A DNA stretch of 47,311 nt from Methylococcaceae bacterium UBA4132 (GTDB lineage: Bacteria > Pseudomonadota > Gammaproteobacteria > Methylococcales > Methylomonadaceae): positions 6,532-53,842 of the forward strand of contig DFWO01000033.1 of the NCBI GenBank assembly GCA_002380945.1, in the 5' to 3' direction. The notes beneath the pieces were generated by a model. That model made no database searches and was not told the origin of the DNA. It saw only the letters and a list, made by a program, of their open reading frames with translations. Made by a program: the position numbers and the translations under genes. This document shows positions 32,940-42,909 of the stretch, one piece after another; the first letter of the stretch is position 1, and every line of letters starts with the position of its first letter.

Positions 32940-34523
32940 ATGGCTATACAAAAAATCATTCACCAAATTGAAAAATTAATCGACATTGGTATTGCCTTAT
33001 CGGCTGAAAAAGACATTGCTAAACTACTAGAAAAGATATTGCTAGGTGCAAAAGCCATTACCAACGCCGACGGTGGCAGTTTATTTCTCACCGATGGCGA
33101 TATGATGACCATAAAAATTTTTCAGTCTGATGGTCTTGGCTTATTTTTTAACGACTGCACTAGCAATTTCATAGATAAACCCAGCGTTTCGCTATATCTA
33201 GCAAATGGCGAGCCGAACCTACACAACGTAGTTAGTTATTCATACCATGAAGATAAAACCGTTAATATTCATGATGCCTACGATACCAACCTGTTCGATT
33301 TTTCAGGGACAAAAGAATTTGATAAACAAAATCAATACCGCTCAAAATCATTTCTGGCAATTCCGTTAAAAAATCACCAAAGCGAGACCATTGGTGTCCT
33401 GCAACTCATTAACGTCATAGATAGCACAACTCAAGAAATTGTTGATTTTGATCCCATTTCACAACGTTTTGCCGAAGCACTCGCCTCGCAAGCTGCCACG
33501 GTATTAACTAAACAGCAACTGATTGGGGATTTAGAAACCATGTTTGAATCAATGATTAAATTAATTGCGACCGCTATCGACGAGAAATCGCCTTACACAG
33601 GCGCACATTGTCGCCGCGTACCTGCACTGACCATGATGTTAGCCGAAGCCGCACACAACACTGATTATGGCTACTTACAAGATTTTCAACTGACCGATGC
33701 TGACCGCTACGAACTCACTATTGCTGGTTGGTTACATGATTGTGGCAAAATTACCTCACCTGAACACGTTATCGACAAAGCCACCAAACTAGAAACCATC
33801 TTTGACCGCATTCACCTATTAGAAACGCGCTTTGAAATACTAAAACGCGATCAAGAAATTGCTTTGCTCAAACAACAACTTGCCGACCATCAAGGCAATG
33901 AACACTTAAGCATCGCGCGACAAGATCAACTGCAAACCAGCATCGCCCGCCTGAATGATGATTTAGCTTTTATTAAACACAGTAATACAGGCGGTGAATT
34001 TATGTCACAGACTGATATTCAACGCCTCGAATCACTAAAAGCAATTAACTGGACGCTAAACAACACTGACACCCCGTTGTTAAGTGATGAAGAACTTTAT
34101 AACTTAAGTATCACCAAAGGCACATTAACTACAGAAGAACGGCAAATAATCAATCACCACATCAATGCCACTATCGCCATGCTCGAAGCCATTAATTTTC
34201 CTAGCCACCTACAAAAAGTCACCGAATACGCAGGCGGACATCATGAGCGTATGGATGGCAAAGGTTATCCCAACGGCTTAACGCGTGAACAAATGTCTAT
34301 CCCTGCCCGCGTCATGGCAATCGCCGACATCTTTGAAGCTTTAACCGCAAAAGACAGACCTTATAAAAAAGGTAAAAAACTCTCCGAAGCTTTAGCCATC
34401 CTAAAACAAATGAAAGCCGATAATCACATCGACCCTGACCTATACGACGCATTCATCACTCAGAAAGTTTATAAAACGTATGCCGACACTTTTCTGGATG
34501 ATGAGCAAATTGATATGGATTAA
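32940..34523 (+). CDS. GAF and HD-GYP domain cyclic-di-GMP phosphodiesterase
   Basis: About 527 residues from the ATG at 32940; an in-frame TTG at 32904 is possible, and neither has a strong ribosome-binding site. Residues ~20-200 are a GAF sensory domain (SLFLTDGDMMTIKIF; FLAIPLKNHQSETIGVLQLI). The HD-GYP domain follows, with KSPYTGAHCRRV-like (EKSPYTGAHCRRVPAL), the metal-binding HDCGK near 265 and the signature HHERMDGKGYPNGL near 433, then MAIADIFEALTAKDRPYK. An insertion of about 100 residues, partly coiled-coil (FEILKRDQEIALLKQQLADH), lies between HDCGK and HHE. The intact motif set predicts hydrolysis of cyclic di-GMP, so it may control motility, biofilm or polysaccharide production. 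Confidence 0.92.
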   Translation: MAIQKIIHQIEKLIDIGIALSAEKDIAKLLEKILLGAKAITNADGGSLFLTDGDMMTIKIFQSDGLGLFFNDCTSNFIDKPSVSLYLANGEPNLHNVVSYSYHEDKTVNIHDAYDTNLFDFSGTKEFDKQNQYRSKSFLAIPLKNHQSETIGVLQLINVIDSTTQEIVDFDPISQRFAEALASQAATVLTKQQLIGDLETMFESMIKLIATAIDEKSPYTGAHCRRVPALTMMLAEAAHNTDYGYLQDFQLTDADRYELTIAGWLHDCGKITSPEHVIDKATKLETIFDRIHLLETRFEILKRDQEIALLKQQLADHQGNEHLSIARQDQLQTSIARLNDDLAFIKHSNTGGEFMSQTDIQRLESLKAINWTLNNTDTPLLSDEELYNLSITKGTLTTEERQIINHHINATIAMLEAINFPSHLQKVTEYAGGHHERMDGKGYPNGLTREQMSIPARVMAIADIFEALTAKDRPYKKGKKLSEALAILKQMKADNHIDPDLYDAFITQKVYKTYADTFLDDEQIDMD

Positions 34524-34632
34524 CGCGTGAAAAAGATGTTGTACTTATAAGCCATTGATTAGATCAATCTAATTATGGGCAGAAATAGTTACACTCGCAT
34601 TGTTAGGATTTATGCCAAAAACCGCTTACCGT

Positions 34633-35328
34633 TTAGATTTTCAACCGATAACCAACACCCGATTCAGTCAACAAAAACTTCGGCTGGGTTGGATCGGCTT
34701 CCAATTTCTGCCGCAACTGACTCATATAAATACGCAAATAATGGGCGTTTTCTGAATAAGACGGACCCCAGACTTCTTTAAGAATTTGTTGATGCGTCAA
34801 CACTCTGCCCGCGTGCTGCACTAACACAGCGAGTAAGCGGTATTGAATCGGGGTAAGGTGAATTTCTTGCTCATCCAAACTAACCACGCGCTTGTGTAAA
34901 TCCACTTTTAAATTCGCGGTGATAAACACGCCAGCTTGTATGTGTTCTTGTGGTTGAATGGCATGACGCAAGGCAACACGAATACGCGCCAGTAATTCGC
35001 CAAAACCAAACGGTTTGGTTAAATAATCATCCGCGCCTGCATCCAGTGCGTCAATTTTGTGCTGTTCACTGCTACGCGCCGAAAGAATGATGATTGGTAT
35101 TGCCGACCAAGTACGAACCGATTTAATGACATCAACACCGTCCATGTCGGGCAAGCCTAAATCCAATATTAGTAAATCGGGTTTACGAATTTCCACTTCG
35201 ATAATGCCTTGTTTGCCTGTTTCAGATTCAAACACCGTGAAGCCCTGCGTACTCAAACCTGTCCGTAAGAAACGGCGTATCGGCGGGTCGTCTTCAATAA
35301 CGATAATGACAGGCGAGGTTTTAGACAT
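34633..35328 (-). CDS. kdpE: Response regulator KdpE
   Basis: A 231-residue OmpR-family regulator. The start chosen is the ATG at 35328, which gives SKTSPVIIVIEDDPPIRRF and has a GGAAGAAG ribosome-binding site; the longer frame to 35394 lies inside kdpD. The receiver domain has the acidic pair D13/D14, phosphoacceptor D56 in LILDLGLPDMDG, Thr/Ser in ILSARSS and Lys in YLTKPFGFGEL. The winged-helix output domain includes HLTPIQYRLLAVLVQHAGRV and LRIYMSQLRQKLE. It overlaps kdpD by eight bases. KdpE activates the kdp structural operon under potassium limitation. Confidence 0.95.
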   Translation of the reverse strand: MSKTSPVIIVIEDDPPIRRFLRTGLSTQGFTVFESETGKQGIIEVEIRKPDLLILDLGLPDMDGVDVIKSVRTWSAIPIIILSARSSEQHKIDALDAGADDYLTKPFGFGELLARIRVALRHAIQPQEHIQAGVFITANLKVDLHKRVVSLDEQEIHLTPIQYRLLAVLVQHAGRVLTHQQILKEVWGPSYSENAHYLRIYMSQLRQKLEADPTQPKFLLTESGVGYRLKI

Positions 35329-38050
35329 CTTCTTCCAATTCCATGACAGGTGGCGATTGTTCAATAGGCAGTATAAAGGTAAAAATCGCACCACCCTCTA
35401 GTCTATTTTGTGCATAAATTTTTCCGCCATGCGCTTCAATAATGGCGCGACAAATCGCTAAACCTAAACCCACGCCACTTTGTGCTGCTTCATGCCGCGC
35501 TTGATAAAACTTTTCAAATAAATGTTCCTCGCGTCCTTTCGGAATGCCAGAGCCATAATCGGCAACGGAACATTCAACCGCATTGCTTGAAATTTCAGCG
35601 GTAATGTCTAATTCACTGCCTTGCGGCGTATAACGTACCGCGTTTTCCAAAAGATTAATCAGCACTTGTTCTATCATCACCGCATCGACAAACACCATCG
35701 GTATACCCGCTGGTAATTTAACTTTAACAGGACGGTCGGCTAACTGTTTATGCAAACGGGTCAATACCGTGCCGATAATTTCTTCTAATGGATGCCATTG
35801 TTTGTTGAGTTCGACCACACCTGCATCGAGTCGTGCCATATCCAAAATATTATTAATCAAATTAGACATACGTTCGGCTTCATCAACAATCACGCGGCTT
35901 AAATCCAGCTTGTCTTGCGTTTGTAAATGCCCTTCGCCTTCTAACAGCGTGCTTGCCGAACCGATGATAGTCGCCAGTGGTGTGCGTAAATCATGGGAAA
36001 TGGCACTGAGTAACGAGTTACGTAAACGTTCGGCTTCGACCTGCATTTGCGTTGTTTTGGCTTGTTCGGCAAGACGAATGCGCGTCACCGCTTGACCGAT
36101 TTGCCGCAAAAAAGTCTCTAGCAATTTTTGTTGTTCGGGCAAAAACACACGGCGCAAATTGACGGGTAATAATGCCAAAACGCCCAATACTTTATCTTCA
36201 TTGTGAATAGGAAAATAAATAGCCTCTGAACCCGCCAGTGTATTTGTACCTTGTCCTGCCATTTCATTATGATCGAATACCCATTGCGCCACGCTTAAAT
36301 CAGCTCCGTGTAGCGATTCAGGAATGCTTTTTTGTTTTGGATACGCGATACGCCCATTATTATCAGAAAATAAAATGACATTGCGACTGCTAAATTCGGA
36401 ATGCAAATGGCGCACAGCGGTACGAACGATTTCTTCCTCGCTTTGACTACTCGCCAATTCCCTACTCATTGCATACAACACGGCGGCACGTCTTTCTCTA
36501 TGCGCGGCAACTTTGGCTTGCGAACGGACATTAATCATTAAGTTACTGATGACTATGCCGACCACTAGCATCGTAACCAAGGTGATTAAATAATGAACAT
36601 AGGCTACTGAAAAACTGTAATACGGTGGCACGAATAGAAAATCAAACATGCTAACGCCCAGTACCGAAGCCAATATCGAAGGACCACGCCCAAAACGCAT
36701 AGCAATCCATACGACACCTAGCAAAAAAACCATCACTAAATTGGCAAGTTCTAACTGCCCCACCATGAAATAAGCAACAACCGCACTGAGTAGCGTAATG
36801 AACACTGCCCAGCCATAACCTGTATAATTAATTTTCTTTGCTGTCTCTGAACGTTGACGTAACCCAGGTAATGATCTTTTACGAAATATCGTAATTTCCT
36901 CATCGGCTGTTTGTGGGCTACCTAACAAGTAGATATTAACGTTATGGGCATGACTAATTAGCTCATCAACCACTGATCCTAATAACCAGCGTTTCCAGCC
37001 GCGCCGACTGGGTTTTCCGACGACTATCTTATTGATGTTACGCTCACGCGCAAACTTAATAATCGCCGCACTCATTTCAGGCGCACTCAATGTCACCGTT
37101 TCCGCGCCTAATTGTTCGGCTAAACGTAAAATGCGTAATACACCATCACGTTTTTCTGCGGGTAAGCGTTGCAGAGCGGGCGTTTCTACATAAGCCACTA
37201 TCCATTGGGCACGCAAAATTGTGGCAAAACGCTTACCTGCGCGGACTAGCCGTTCTGCCAAAGGATTCACGCCGATACAAACTAAAACGCGTTCGTTGAC
37301 TTGCCAAATTTCGCGTATCGAATGATCTTCGCGGTAATTGAGCATTTGAGCATCGACACGGTTAGCGGTTTGCCGTAGTGCTAATTCCCGCAAAGCAATC
37401 AAATTGCCTTTACGAAAAAAATGCTGGATTGCTTGCTCAGCTTGTTGGGGAATATAAATTTTGCCTTCTTTTAACCGTAGCAATAATTCATCAGGCGGTA
37501 AATCCACCAATTCAATTTCATCGGCATCTTCAAATAGGGTATCAGGTACAGTTTCCCAAACACGGATACCTGCAATTTCACCGATTTCATCATTTAGGCT
37601 TTCCAAATGCTGTACATTCAACGCGGTGTAAACATCAATGCCCGCTTCTAACAATTCGTGTATATCTTGCCAACGTTTGGGATGGCGAGAACTGGGCGCG
37701 TTAGTGTGGGCAAGTTCATCCACTAAAATAATGGCGGGGCGACGTTTCAACGCAGCATCAATATCAAACTCGTGTAAAGTTGTGCCTTTATAGTCTATTT
37801 GTCGAGTCGGTAAAACTTCTAAACCATTCATCAACGCCTGTGTTTCTTTGCGTCCATGCGTCTCTACCAAACCCACCACGACATCGAGATTTTCCGCTCG
37901 CCGTTCGCGTGCTGCCAATAACATGGCATAACTTTTACCAACACCTGCCGCCGCACCAAAAAATATTTTTAGACGACCGCGTTTAGCTTTCGCGGTATCA
38001 CGTTCCACACGCGCCAGTAATTGGTCTGGGTCAGGGCGTTCGTCGTTCAT
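35321..38050 (-). CDS. kdpD: Sensor histidine kinase KdpD
   Basis: A 909-residue potassium sensor kinase. The N-terminal KdpD domain has Walker A FFGAAAGVGKSYAML and the ILVDELAHTNAPSSRHPKR motif; a Usp-like domain follows (VLVCIGVNPLAERLVRAG, NINKIVVGKPSRRGWKRW). Four membrane helices (about 405-510, DUF4118), a GAF-like region, the HisKA motif SAISHDLRTPLATIIG with phosphorylated His near 685 and an HATPase domain (LLENAVRYTPQGSEL, VADYGSGIPKG, GVGLGLAICRAII) complete it. The length and domain order are as in E. coli KdpD (894 residues). It is read just after the small secreted-protein gene and before kdpE. Confidence 0.96.
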   Translation of the reverse strand: MNDERPDPDQLLARVERDTAKAKRGRLKIFFGAAAGVGKSYAMLLAARERRAENLDVVVGLVETHGRKETQALMNGLEVLPTRQIDYKGTTLHEFDIDAALKRRPAIILVDELAHTNAPSSRHPKRWQDIHELLEAGIDVYTALNVQHLESLNDEIGEIAGIRVWETVPDTLFEDADEIELVDLPPDELLLRLKEGKIYIPQQAEQAIQHFFRKGNLIALRELALRQTANRVDAQMLNYREDHSIREIWQVNERVLVCIGVNPLAERLVRAGKRFATILRAQWIVAYVETPALQRLPAEKRDGVLRILRLAEQLGAETVTLSAPEMSAAIIKFARERNINKIVVGKPSRRGWKRWLLGSVVDELISHAHNVNIYLLGSPQTADEEITIFRKRSLPGLRQRSETAKKINYTGYGWAVFITLLSAVVAYFMVGQLELANLVMVFLLGVVWIAMRFGRGPSILASVLGVSMFDFLFVPPYYSFSVAYVHYLITLVTMLVVGIVISNLMINVRSQAKVAAHRERRAAVLYAMSRELASSQSEEEIVRTAVRHLHSEFSSRNVILFSDNNGRIAYPKQKSIPESLHGADLSVAQWVFDHNEMAGQGTNTLAGSEAIYFPIHNEDKVLGVLALLPVNLRRVFLPEQQKLLETFLRQIGQAVTRIRLAEQAKTTQMQVEAERLRNSLLSAISHDLRTPLATIIGSASTLLEGEGHLQTQDKLDLSRVIVDEAERMSNLINNILDMARLDAGVVELNKQWHPLEEIIGTVLTRLHKQLADRPVKVKLPAGIPMVFVDAVMIEQVLINLLENAVRYTPQGSELDITAEISSNAVECSVADYGSGIPKGREEHLFEKFYQARHEAAQSGVGLGLAICRAIIEAHGGKIYAQNRLEGGAIFTFILPIEQSPPVMELEEDV

Positions 38051-38077
38051 AGTTCCCCACTATTTTCAGTATCGACG

Positions 38078-38428
38078 TTACAATTTATCATCGACTCGCT
38101 TTTGCTCACGGATGATTTTTCCCGTTGTTAAATCGCACAACACAGACCATTCCGAATGATCGGTGGCTTGTATGTCGTAGCGCACCCAAAACTTGTTTTG
38201 TTGATGAAATACCCGTTCTTCCTCAATCATACCCGAATGTAATTGCAACGCCTCACTTTCACAAAGTTCCATGTAATGCTTATTGGGCGGCAATTCGTAC
38301 GGATCGTTATTACTCGTATCGGCATAGACGAATTGAGAGCAGCTAGCGAGTATCAGCAAGCCGTCTGTAAATTTTAAAGCGGATTTTATCGAATCTAGTA
38401 CAGCACATTTTTTGTTAAACATAACCAT
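38078..38428 (-). CDS. Small exported or lipoprotein-like protein encoded between kdpC and kdpD
   Basis: A protein of about 116 residues if translation starts at the ATG at 38428 (a second ATG is at 38422; the longer frame to 38485 runs through a palindromic repeat and is rejected). It has an N-terminal hydrophobic segment GLLILASCSQFVYADTS. LASC could be a lipobox, or cleavage could follow YAD. The mature part LPPNKHYMELCESEALQLHSG to DLTTGKIIREQKRVDDKL looks like a small PepSY-type fold, ending like the PepSY DxxTGxxL pattern. Its place inside the kdp cluster suggests coregulation with potassium limitation; the function is unknown. Confidence 0.7.
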   Translation of the reverse strand: MVMFNKKCAVLDSIKSALKFTDGLLILASCSQFVYADTSNNDPYELPPNKHYMELCESEALQLHSGMIEEERVFHQQNKFWVRYDIQATDHSEWSVLCDLTTGKIIREQKRVDDKL

Positions 38429-38456
38429 CACCCAATATGAAATTAAACAGCACCCC

Positions 38457-38484
38457 GTAGAGACGTTGCACCGCAACGTCTTCA
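38457..38484. repeat. Palindromic repeat, GACGTTGC type (copy 3)
   Basis: AGACGTTGC-ACC-GCAACGTCT forms a perfect nine-pair stem with a three-base loop, lying between kdpC and the next gene. It shares most bases with 15439-15466 and the core of 11739-11767. Confidence 0.65.
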
Positions 38485-38497
38485 TGCCCTAGCAAAA

Positions 38498-39067
38498 TTA
38501 ATGCGCCACTGAGTCTAATGCCTGATTTAACTGCAACACATTTACCCTAGGCTCACCTAATATTAACCATTGCCGCGTTTCAGTATGCGCATTGACCAAT
38601 GCGCGTAATTTAGATTCATCCATTTTCCGCGCTTCGGCAACACGTCCAATTTGATAATCCGCCGCCGCTAGACTGATATGTGGATCAAGACCGCTGGCAG
38701 AAGCCGTGACTAAATCGACAGGTACAGAGGTCTTGCCAATGGCTTGCAAGGTTTTCACCCGTTCACTTACCGCCGCTATTAACGCGGGATTGGTAGGCGC
38801 AAGATTAGAGCCACTAGAAGCAGCGGCATTGTAAGGATACGGTGCAGTAACAGAAGGTCGTCCCCAAAAGTATTTGTCTTGCGTAAACGCTTGTCCAATC
38901 AAGGCGGAACCAACCGCCTGTTCTTGGGCGTTATAAATCAAACTGCCATTGGCTTTGTCAGCAAAAAATAGGTGTGCAATCGCCGTAACTGTTAGCGGAT
39001 AAATCACGCCCGTCAACACCGTCAACATCACTAATAACAACGCGGCAGGTTTTAAATAATTCAACAT
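38498..39067 (-). CDS. kdpC: Potassium-transporting ATPase subunit KdpC
   Basis: A 189-residue subunit of the KdpFABC potassium pump that raises ATP affinity of KdpB. It has one N-terminal membrane helix (about 9-30, TVLTGVIYPLTVTAIAHLFF) and a soluble domain with the family motifs GSALIGQAFTQDKYFWGRPS, NAAASSGSNLAPTNPAL, ASASGLDPHISLAAADYQ and RVNVLQLNQAL. The length is typical. It lies nine bases after kdpB in the kdpFABC order. Confidence 0.96.
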   Translation of the reverse strand: MLNYLKPAALLLVMLTVLTGVIYPLTVTAIAHLFFADKANGSLIYNAQEQAVGSALIGQAFTQDKYFWGRPSVTAPYPYNAAASSGSNLAPTNPALIAAVSERVKTLQAIGKTSVPVDLVTASASGLDPHISLAAADYQIGRVAEARKMDESKLRALVNAHTETRQWLILGEPRVNVLQLNQALDSVAH

Positions 39068-39076
39068 GGCTCTCTC

Positions 39077-41149
39077 CTACACCAGATTCATAGCCGTCAG
39101 TAACAAATCAATCACCTTAATGCCTATAAACGGCACAATCAGACCGCCAACACCGTAAATTAATAAATTGTTTTGTAACAACTTTTCTGCGCCAACTGGC
39201 TTATAACTAATACCTTTCAACGCCAACGGAATCAAGGCAATGATAATTAAGGCATTGAAAATCACCGCCGATAAAATCGCGCTGGATGGCGTAGACAAAC
39301 CCATCACATTCAATACATTTAAGTCTGGATAAGTGGTGGCAAACGCCGCTGGAATAATCGCAAAATATTTTGCGACATCGTTAGAAATACTAAACGTGGT
39401 CAACGCGCCACGCGTCATCAACATTTGTTTGCCCGTTTCGACAATTTCAATCAACTTAGTGGGATTGGAATCTAAATCCACCATATTGCCCGCTTCTTTC
39501 GCCGCTTGCGTGCCGCTATTCATGGCGACCGCAACATCAGCTTGGGCTAGGGCAGGTGCATCATTGGTACCATCACCTGTCATGGCGACTAAACGCCCGT
39601 CGGCTTGATGTTTACGAATTAAGGCGAGTTTTGCTTCGGGCGTGGCTTCGGCTAAAAAATCATCCACACCCGCTTCGGCGGCAATCGCGGCGGCGGTCAA
39701 GCGATTGTCGCCTGTAATCATGATGGTTTTAATGCCCATTTGCCGCAGTTCGATAAAGCGTTCTTTAATACCGCCTTTCACGATGTCTTTTAATTCAATC
39801 ACGCCTAACACTCGCGCTCCTTCGGCAACTAACAGCGGCGTACTGCCACGCCGCGCCACATCAACCACGCTTTTTTGCATTTCTTCAGGAAAGCGACCGC
39901 CTTGTTCAATCACATACTGCCGTATTGCATCTTCCGCACCTTTACGGATTTGCCGTCCTTCTAAATTTACGCCACTCATACGAGTTTGCGCGCTGAAATG
40001 GACAAACGTCGCGCCCAACGACTGCACATCGCGTTCACGAAAACCAAATTTTTGTTTGGCTAACACCACGATGCTGCGTCCTTCGGGCGTTTCATCGGCT
40101 AATGAAGCCAGTTGTGCCGCATCGGCTAGCTGTTTTTCCGTTACGCCTTTGGCAGGAATAAACAGTGATGCTTGCCGATTGCCCAAGGTAATTGTTCCCG
40201 TTTTGTCCAGTAACAACACATCGACATCTCCCGCTGCTTCCACGGCTCTGCCTGAGGTGGCAATGACATTTTTCTGCATCATGCGCCCAATCCCTGCCAC
40301 ACCGATAGCCGATAACAAACCGCCGATGGTGGTCGGAATCAAACACACCAACAACGCCACCAACACGGTGATACTAATCGGCTGACCCGCGCCAGCCGTT
40401 TCCACGCTGTATAAGGAAAACGGCAACAACGTTACGGTTGCCATTAAAAACACCAAGGTCAACGCCACCAGCAAAATAGTCAGCGCGATTTCATTGGGCG
40501 TTTTTTGCCGTTTCGCGCCTTCCACCATTGAAATCATGCGATCTAAAAAAGATTCGCCTGAATTAACGGTAATACGCACCACTAACCAATCGGATAACAC
40601 TCGCGTGCCACCTGTTACTGAACTAAAATCACCGCCCGATTCCCGAATCACAGGCGCACTTTCGCCCGTAATCGCGCTTTCATCCACCGAAGCCACACCT
40701 TCGATAACTTCACCATCCCCTGCGACAAAATCGCCCGCTTCAATTAACAGCACATCACCTTTACGCAAAGTAGAGCCAGAAACTTTAGAATAATTGCTGC
40801 CATAATGCGGTTCATCCAATTTCTTGGCAGTAATATCGCGTTTCGCACTGCGTAAAAATGCCGCTTGGGCTTTACTGCGACCTTCTGCGACTGCTTCGGC
40901 AAAATTGGCAAACAACACGGTGAACCACAGCCACAGCGTAATGGTTAAAATAAAACTTGCCGATTCGTCGCTGTTGCCACTCAAGGCATTTAGCCATAAA
41001 GCCGTCGTCAGCAAACTACCCAGATAAACGACAAACATGACAGGATTTTTCCATTGTTGGCGCGGTGTCAGTTTGCCAAAGGCATTCAACACAGCTTGCC
41101 GTACAATGGCAGGTTCAAATAAAGCGGTAGAAACAGATTTTTTACTCAT
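39077..41149 (-). CDS. kdpB: Potassium-transporting P-type ATPase subunit KdpB
   Basis: A 690-residue catalytic subunit that hydrolyses ATP to drive high-affinity potassium uptake. VDESAITGESAPV (actuator domain, TGES), LLLDKTGTITLGNR with the phosphorylated Asp, GVIELKDIVKGGIKERF, MITGDNRLTAAAIA and MTGDGTNDAPALAQADVAVA are all present. About seven membrane helices surround these. Its start overlaps the kdpA stop by four bases (ATGA). Confidence 0.97.
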   Translation of the reverse strand: MSKKSVSTALFEPAIVRQAVLNAFGKLTPRQQWKNPVMFVVYLGSLLTTALWLNALSGNSDESASFILTITLWLWFTVLFANFAEAVAEGRSKAQAAFLRSAKRDITAKKLDEPHYGSNYSKVSGSTLRKGDVLLIEAGDFVAGDGEVIEGVASVDESAITGESAPVIRESGGDFSSVTGGTRVLSDWLVVRITVNSGESFLDRMISMVEGAKRQKTPNEIALTILLVALTLVFLMATVTLLPFSLYSVETAGAGQPISITVLVALLVCLIPTTIGGLLSAIGVAGIGRMMQKNVIATSGRAVEAAGDVDVLLLDKTGTITLGNRQASLFIPAKGVTEKQLADAAQLASLADETPEGRSIVVLAKQKFGFRERDVQSLGATFVHFSAQTRMSGVNLEGRQIRKGAEDAIRQYVIEQGGRFPEEMQKSVVDVARRGSTPLLVAEGARVLGVIELKDIVKGGIKERFIELRQMGIKTIMITGDNRLTAAAIAAEAGVDDFLAEATPEAKLALIRKHQADGRLVAMTGDGTNDAPALAQADVAVAMNSGTQAAKEAGNMVDLDSNPTKLIEIVETGKQMLMTRGALTTFSISNDVAKYFAIIPAAFATTYPDLNVLNVMGLSTPSSAILSAVIFNALIIIALIPLALKGISYKPVGAEKLLQNNLLIYGVGGLIVPFIGIKVIDLLLTAMNLV

Positions 41150-42909
41150 GGCATCACCTGCGTATGGTGGGTCATTTGAATATGTTCAACAATCGGGCCT
41201 AAAGCCAAGGCGGGAATAAAGGTCAACGCGCCAACCATCAGCACGGTGATGATTAGCAACACCATGAACAACGGCGTATGCGTGGGCAACGTACCCGCAC
41301 CGACAGGCACAATTTTTTTACTCGCCAGTGAACCTGCAATGGCTAACACAGGTATCATCAACCAGTAACGCGAAAACAGCATGATGATGCCCAACAGCAC
41401 ATTATAAAAAGGCGTATTCGCCGATAAACCCGCAAACGCACTGCCATTGTTATTGCCAGCCGAGGAAAAGGCATACAACACTTCGCTAAACCCGTGCGCC
41501 CCCGTGTTAAATACCGAAGCCTTTCCAACATCTAACATCAACGCTAACGCCGTTCCGCCCAATACCATCAACGGCGGCACTAGAATAATCACCGCCGCCA
41601 TTTTCATTTCAAAGGCTTCAATTTTTTTGCCCAGATATTCAGGCGTGCGCCCTATCATCAAACCCGCGATAAATACCGCAACAATGGCAAACACTATCAT
41701 GCCGTACAAGCCACAGCCGACACCGCCGAAAATCACCTCACCCAACTGCATCAACCACATCGGCACTAAACCGCCCAATGGGGTAAAGGAATCGTGCATG
41801 GCATTCACCGAACCATTGGAAGCCGCCGTAGTCGCCACCGCCCACAATGCGGAATTGACAATACCAAAACGGGTTTCCTTACCTTCCATATTGCCGCCTG
41901 CCTGTAGCTCGGAGGCGACTTGATTGGCATTTAACAGCGGATTGCCGTTTTGTTCCGCTACTACCGTGACAAATACCAACACGGTAAAAATCAAAGTCAT
42001 CGCCGCTAAAATCACCCAACCTTGGCGCGTATCGCCTACCATCACGCCAAAGCTGTAACACAAGGACGCAGGAATTAACAAAATCGCCAACATCTCCAAA
42101 AAATTAGACAACGGTGTAGGATTTTCAAACGGATGCGACGAATTGACATTAAAAAAACCGCCGCCATTCGTACCTAGTTGTTTAATAGCGATTTGCGATG
42201 CCGCAGGACCTAAAGCAAGCGTTTGTTGGGATTCAGTCGCTGTTTGATTGTTGGATTGTTGATAGCTAACCGTTTCGGTCAAACTCACCGTTTGATACGG
42301 TTTAAAGGTTTGCACCACGCCTTGACCCACCAAAAAAATTGCCAACATCAAGGATAACGGCAATAAAATGTACAAAGTACTGCGTGTCATATCGACCCAA
42401 AAATTACCGATACCGTCACTATTACGGCGTATAAAACCGCGCACCAAAGCCACCAACACCGCCATACCACTCGCCGCTGATAAAAAGTTCTGTACCGTTA
42501 GCCCTAGCATCTGCGTTAAATAACTCATCGTGGTTTCGCCGCCGTAGCCTTGCCAATTGGTATTAGTGGTGAAACTGATCGCCGTGTTAAATGCTGAATC
42601 AGCACTGACAGCGGGTAGATTTTGCGGATTCAACGGTAAAACTGCTTGCCCACGTTGCAATGCGTAAACAGCCAACAAACCCAATAAATTAAACACCAAC
42701 AACGCCAGCGCGTATTGCGTCCACCGCATATCCTGCTTGGCATTCACACCGCTCCACGAATACAGCCGTTGTTCAAAACCTGCCAACCAACGATTTAAAC
42801 CCGCAGGTTGGTCTTGATAAATCCGCGCCATGTAATTGCCCAAGGGTTTAACCAATGCCAGCAAAACCGCCAGATAGAAAACAATTTGTAGAAAATTTTG
42901 TGAGTTCAT
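41146..42909 (-). CDS. kdpA: Potassium-transporting ATPase subunit KdpA
   Basis: A 587-residue channel-like subunit that holds the selectivity filter for potassium. The four filter regions are recognisable, including NTNWQGYGGE, QLGTNGGGFFNVNSSHPFENP, SVNAMHDSFTPLGG and FSSAGNNNGSAFAGL. The protein has about ten membrane helices. It is slightly longer than E. coli KdpA (557 residues). It shares one base with the kdpF stop. Confidence 0.97.
   Translation of the reverse strand: MNSQNFLQIVFYLAVLLALVKPLGNYMARIYQDQPAGLNRWLAGFEQRLYSWSGVNAKQDMRWTQYALALLVFNLLGLLAVYALQRGQAVLPLNPQNLPAVSADSAFNTAISFTTNTNWQGYGGETTMSYLTQMLGLTVQNFLSAASGMAVLVALVRGFIRRNSDGIGNFWVDMTRSTLYILLPLSLMLAIFLVGQGVVQTFKPYQTVSLTETVSYQQSNNQTATESQQTLALGPAASQIAIKQLGTNGGGFFNVNSSHPFENPTPLSNFLEMLAILLIPASLCYSFGVMVGDTRQGWVILAAMTLIFTVLVFVTVVAEQNGNPLLNANQVASELQAGGNMEGKETRFGIVNSALWAVATTAASNGSVNAMHDSFTPLGGLVPMWLMQLGEVIFGGVGCGLYGMIVFAIVAVFIAGLMIGRTPEYLGKKIEAFEMKMAAVIILVPPLMVLGGTALALMLDVGKASVFNTGAHGFSEVLYAFSSAGNNNGSAFAGLSANTPFYNVLLGIIMLFSRYWLMIPVLAIAGSLASKKIVPVGAGTLPTHTPLFMVLLIITVLMVGALTFIPALALGPIVEHIQMTHHTQVMP

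Noticed and set aside
39333..40385. Plus-strand ORFs of up to 247 codons opposite kdpB
   Set aside because: They are antisense to a well-conserved P-type ATPase and resemble no protein family.
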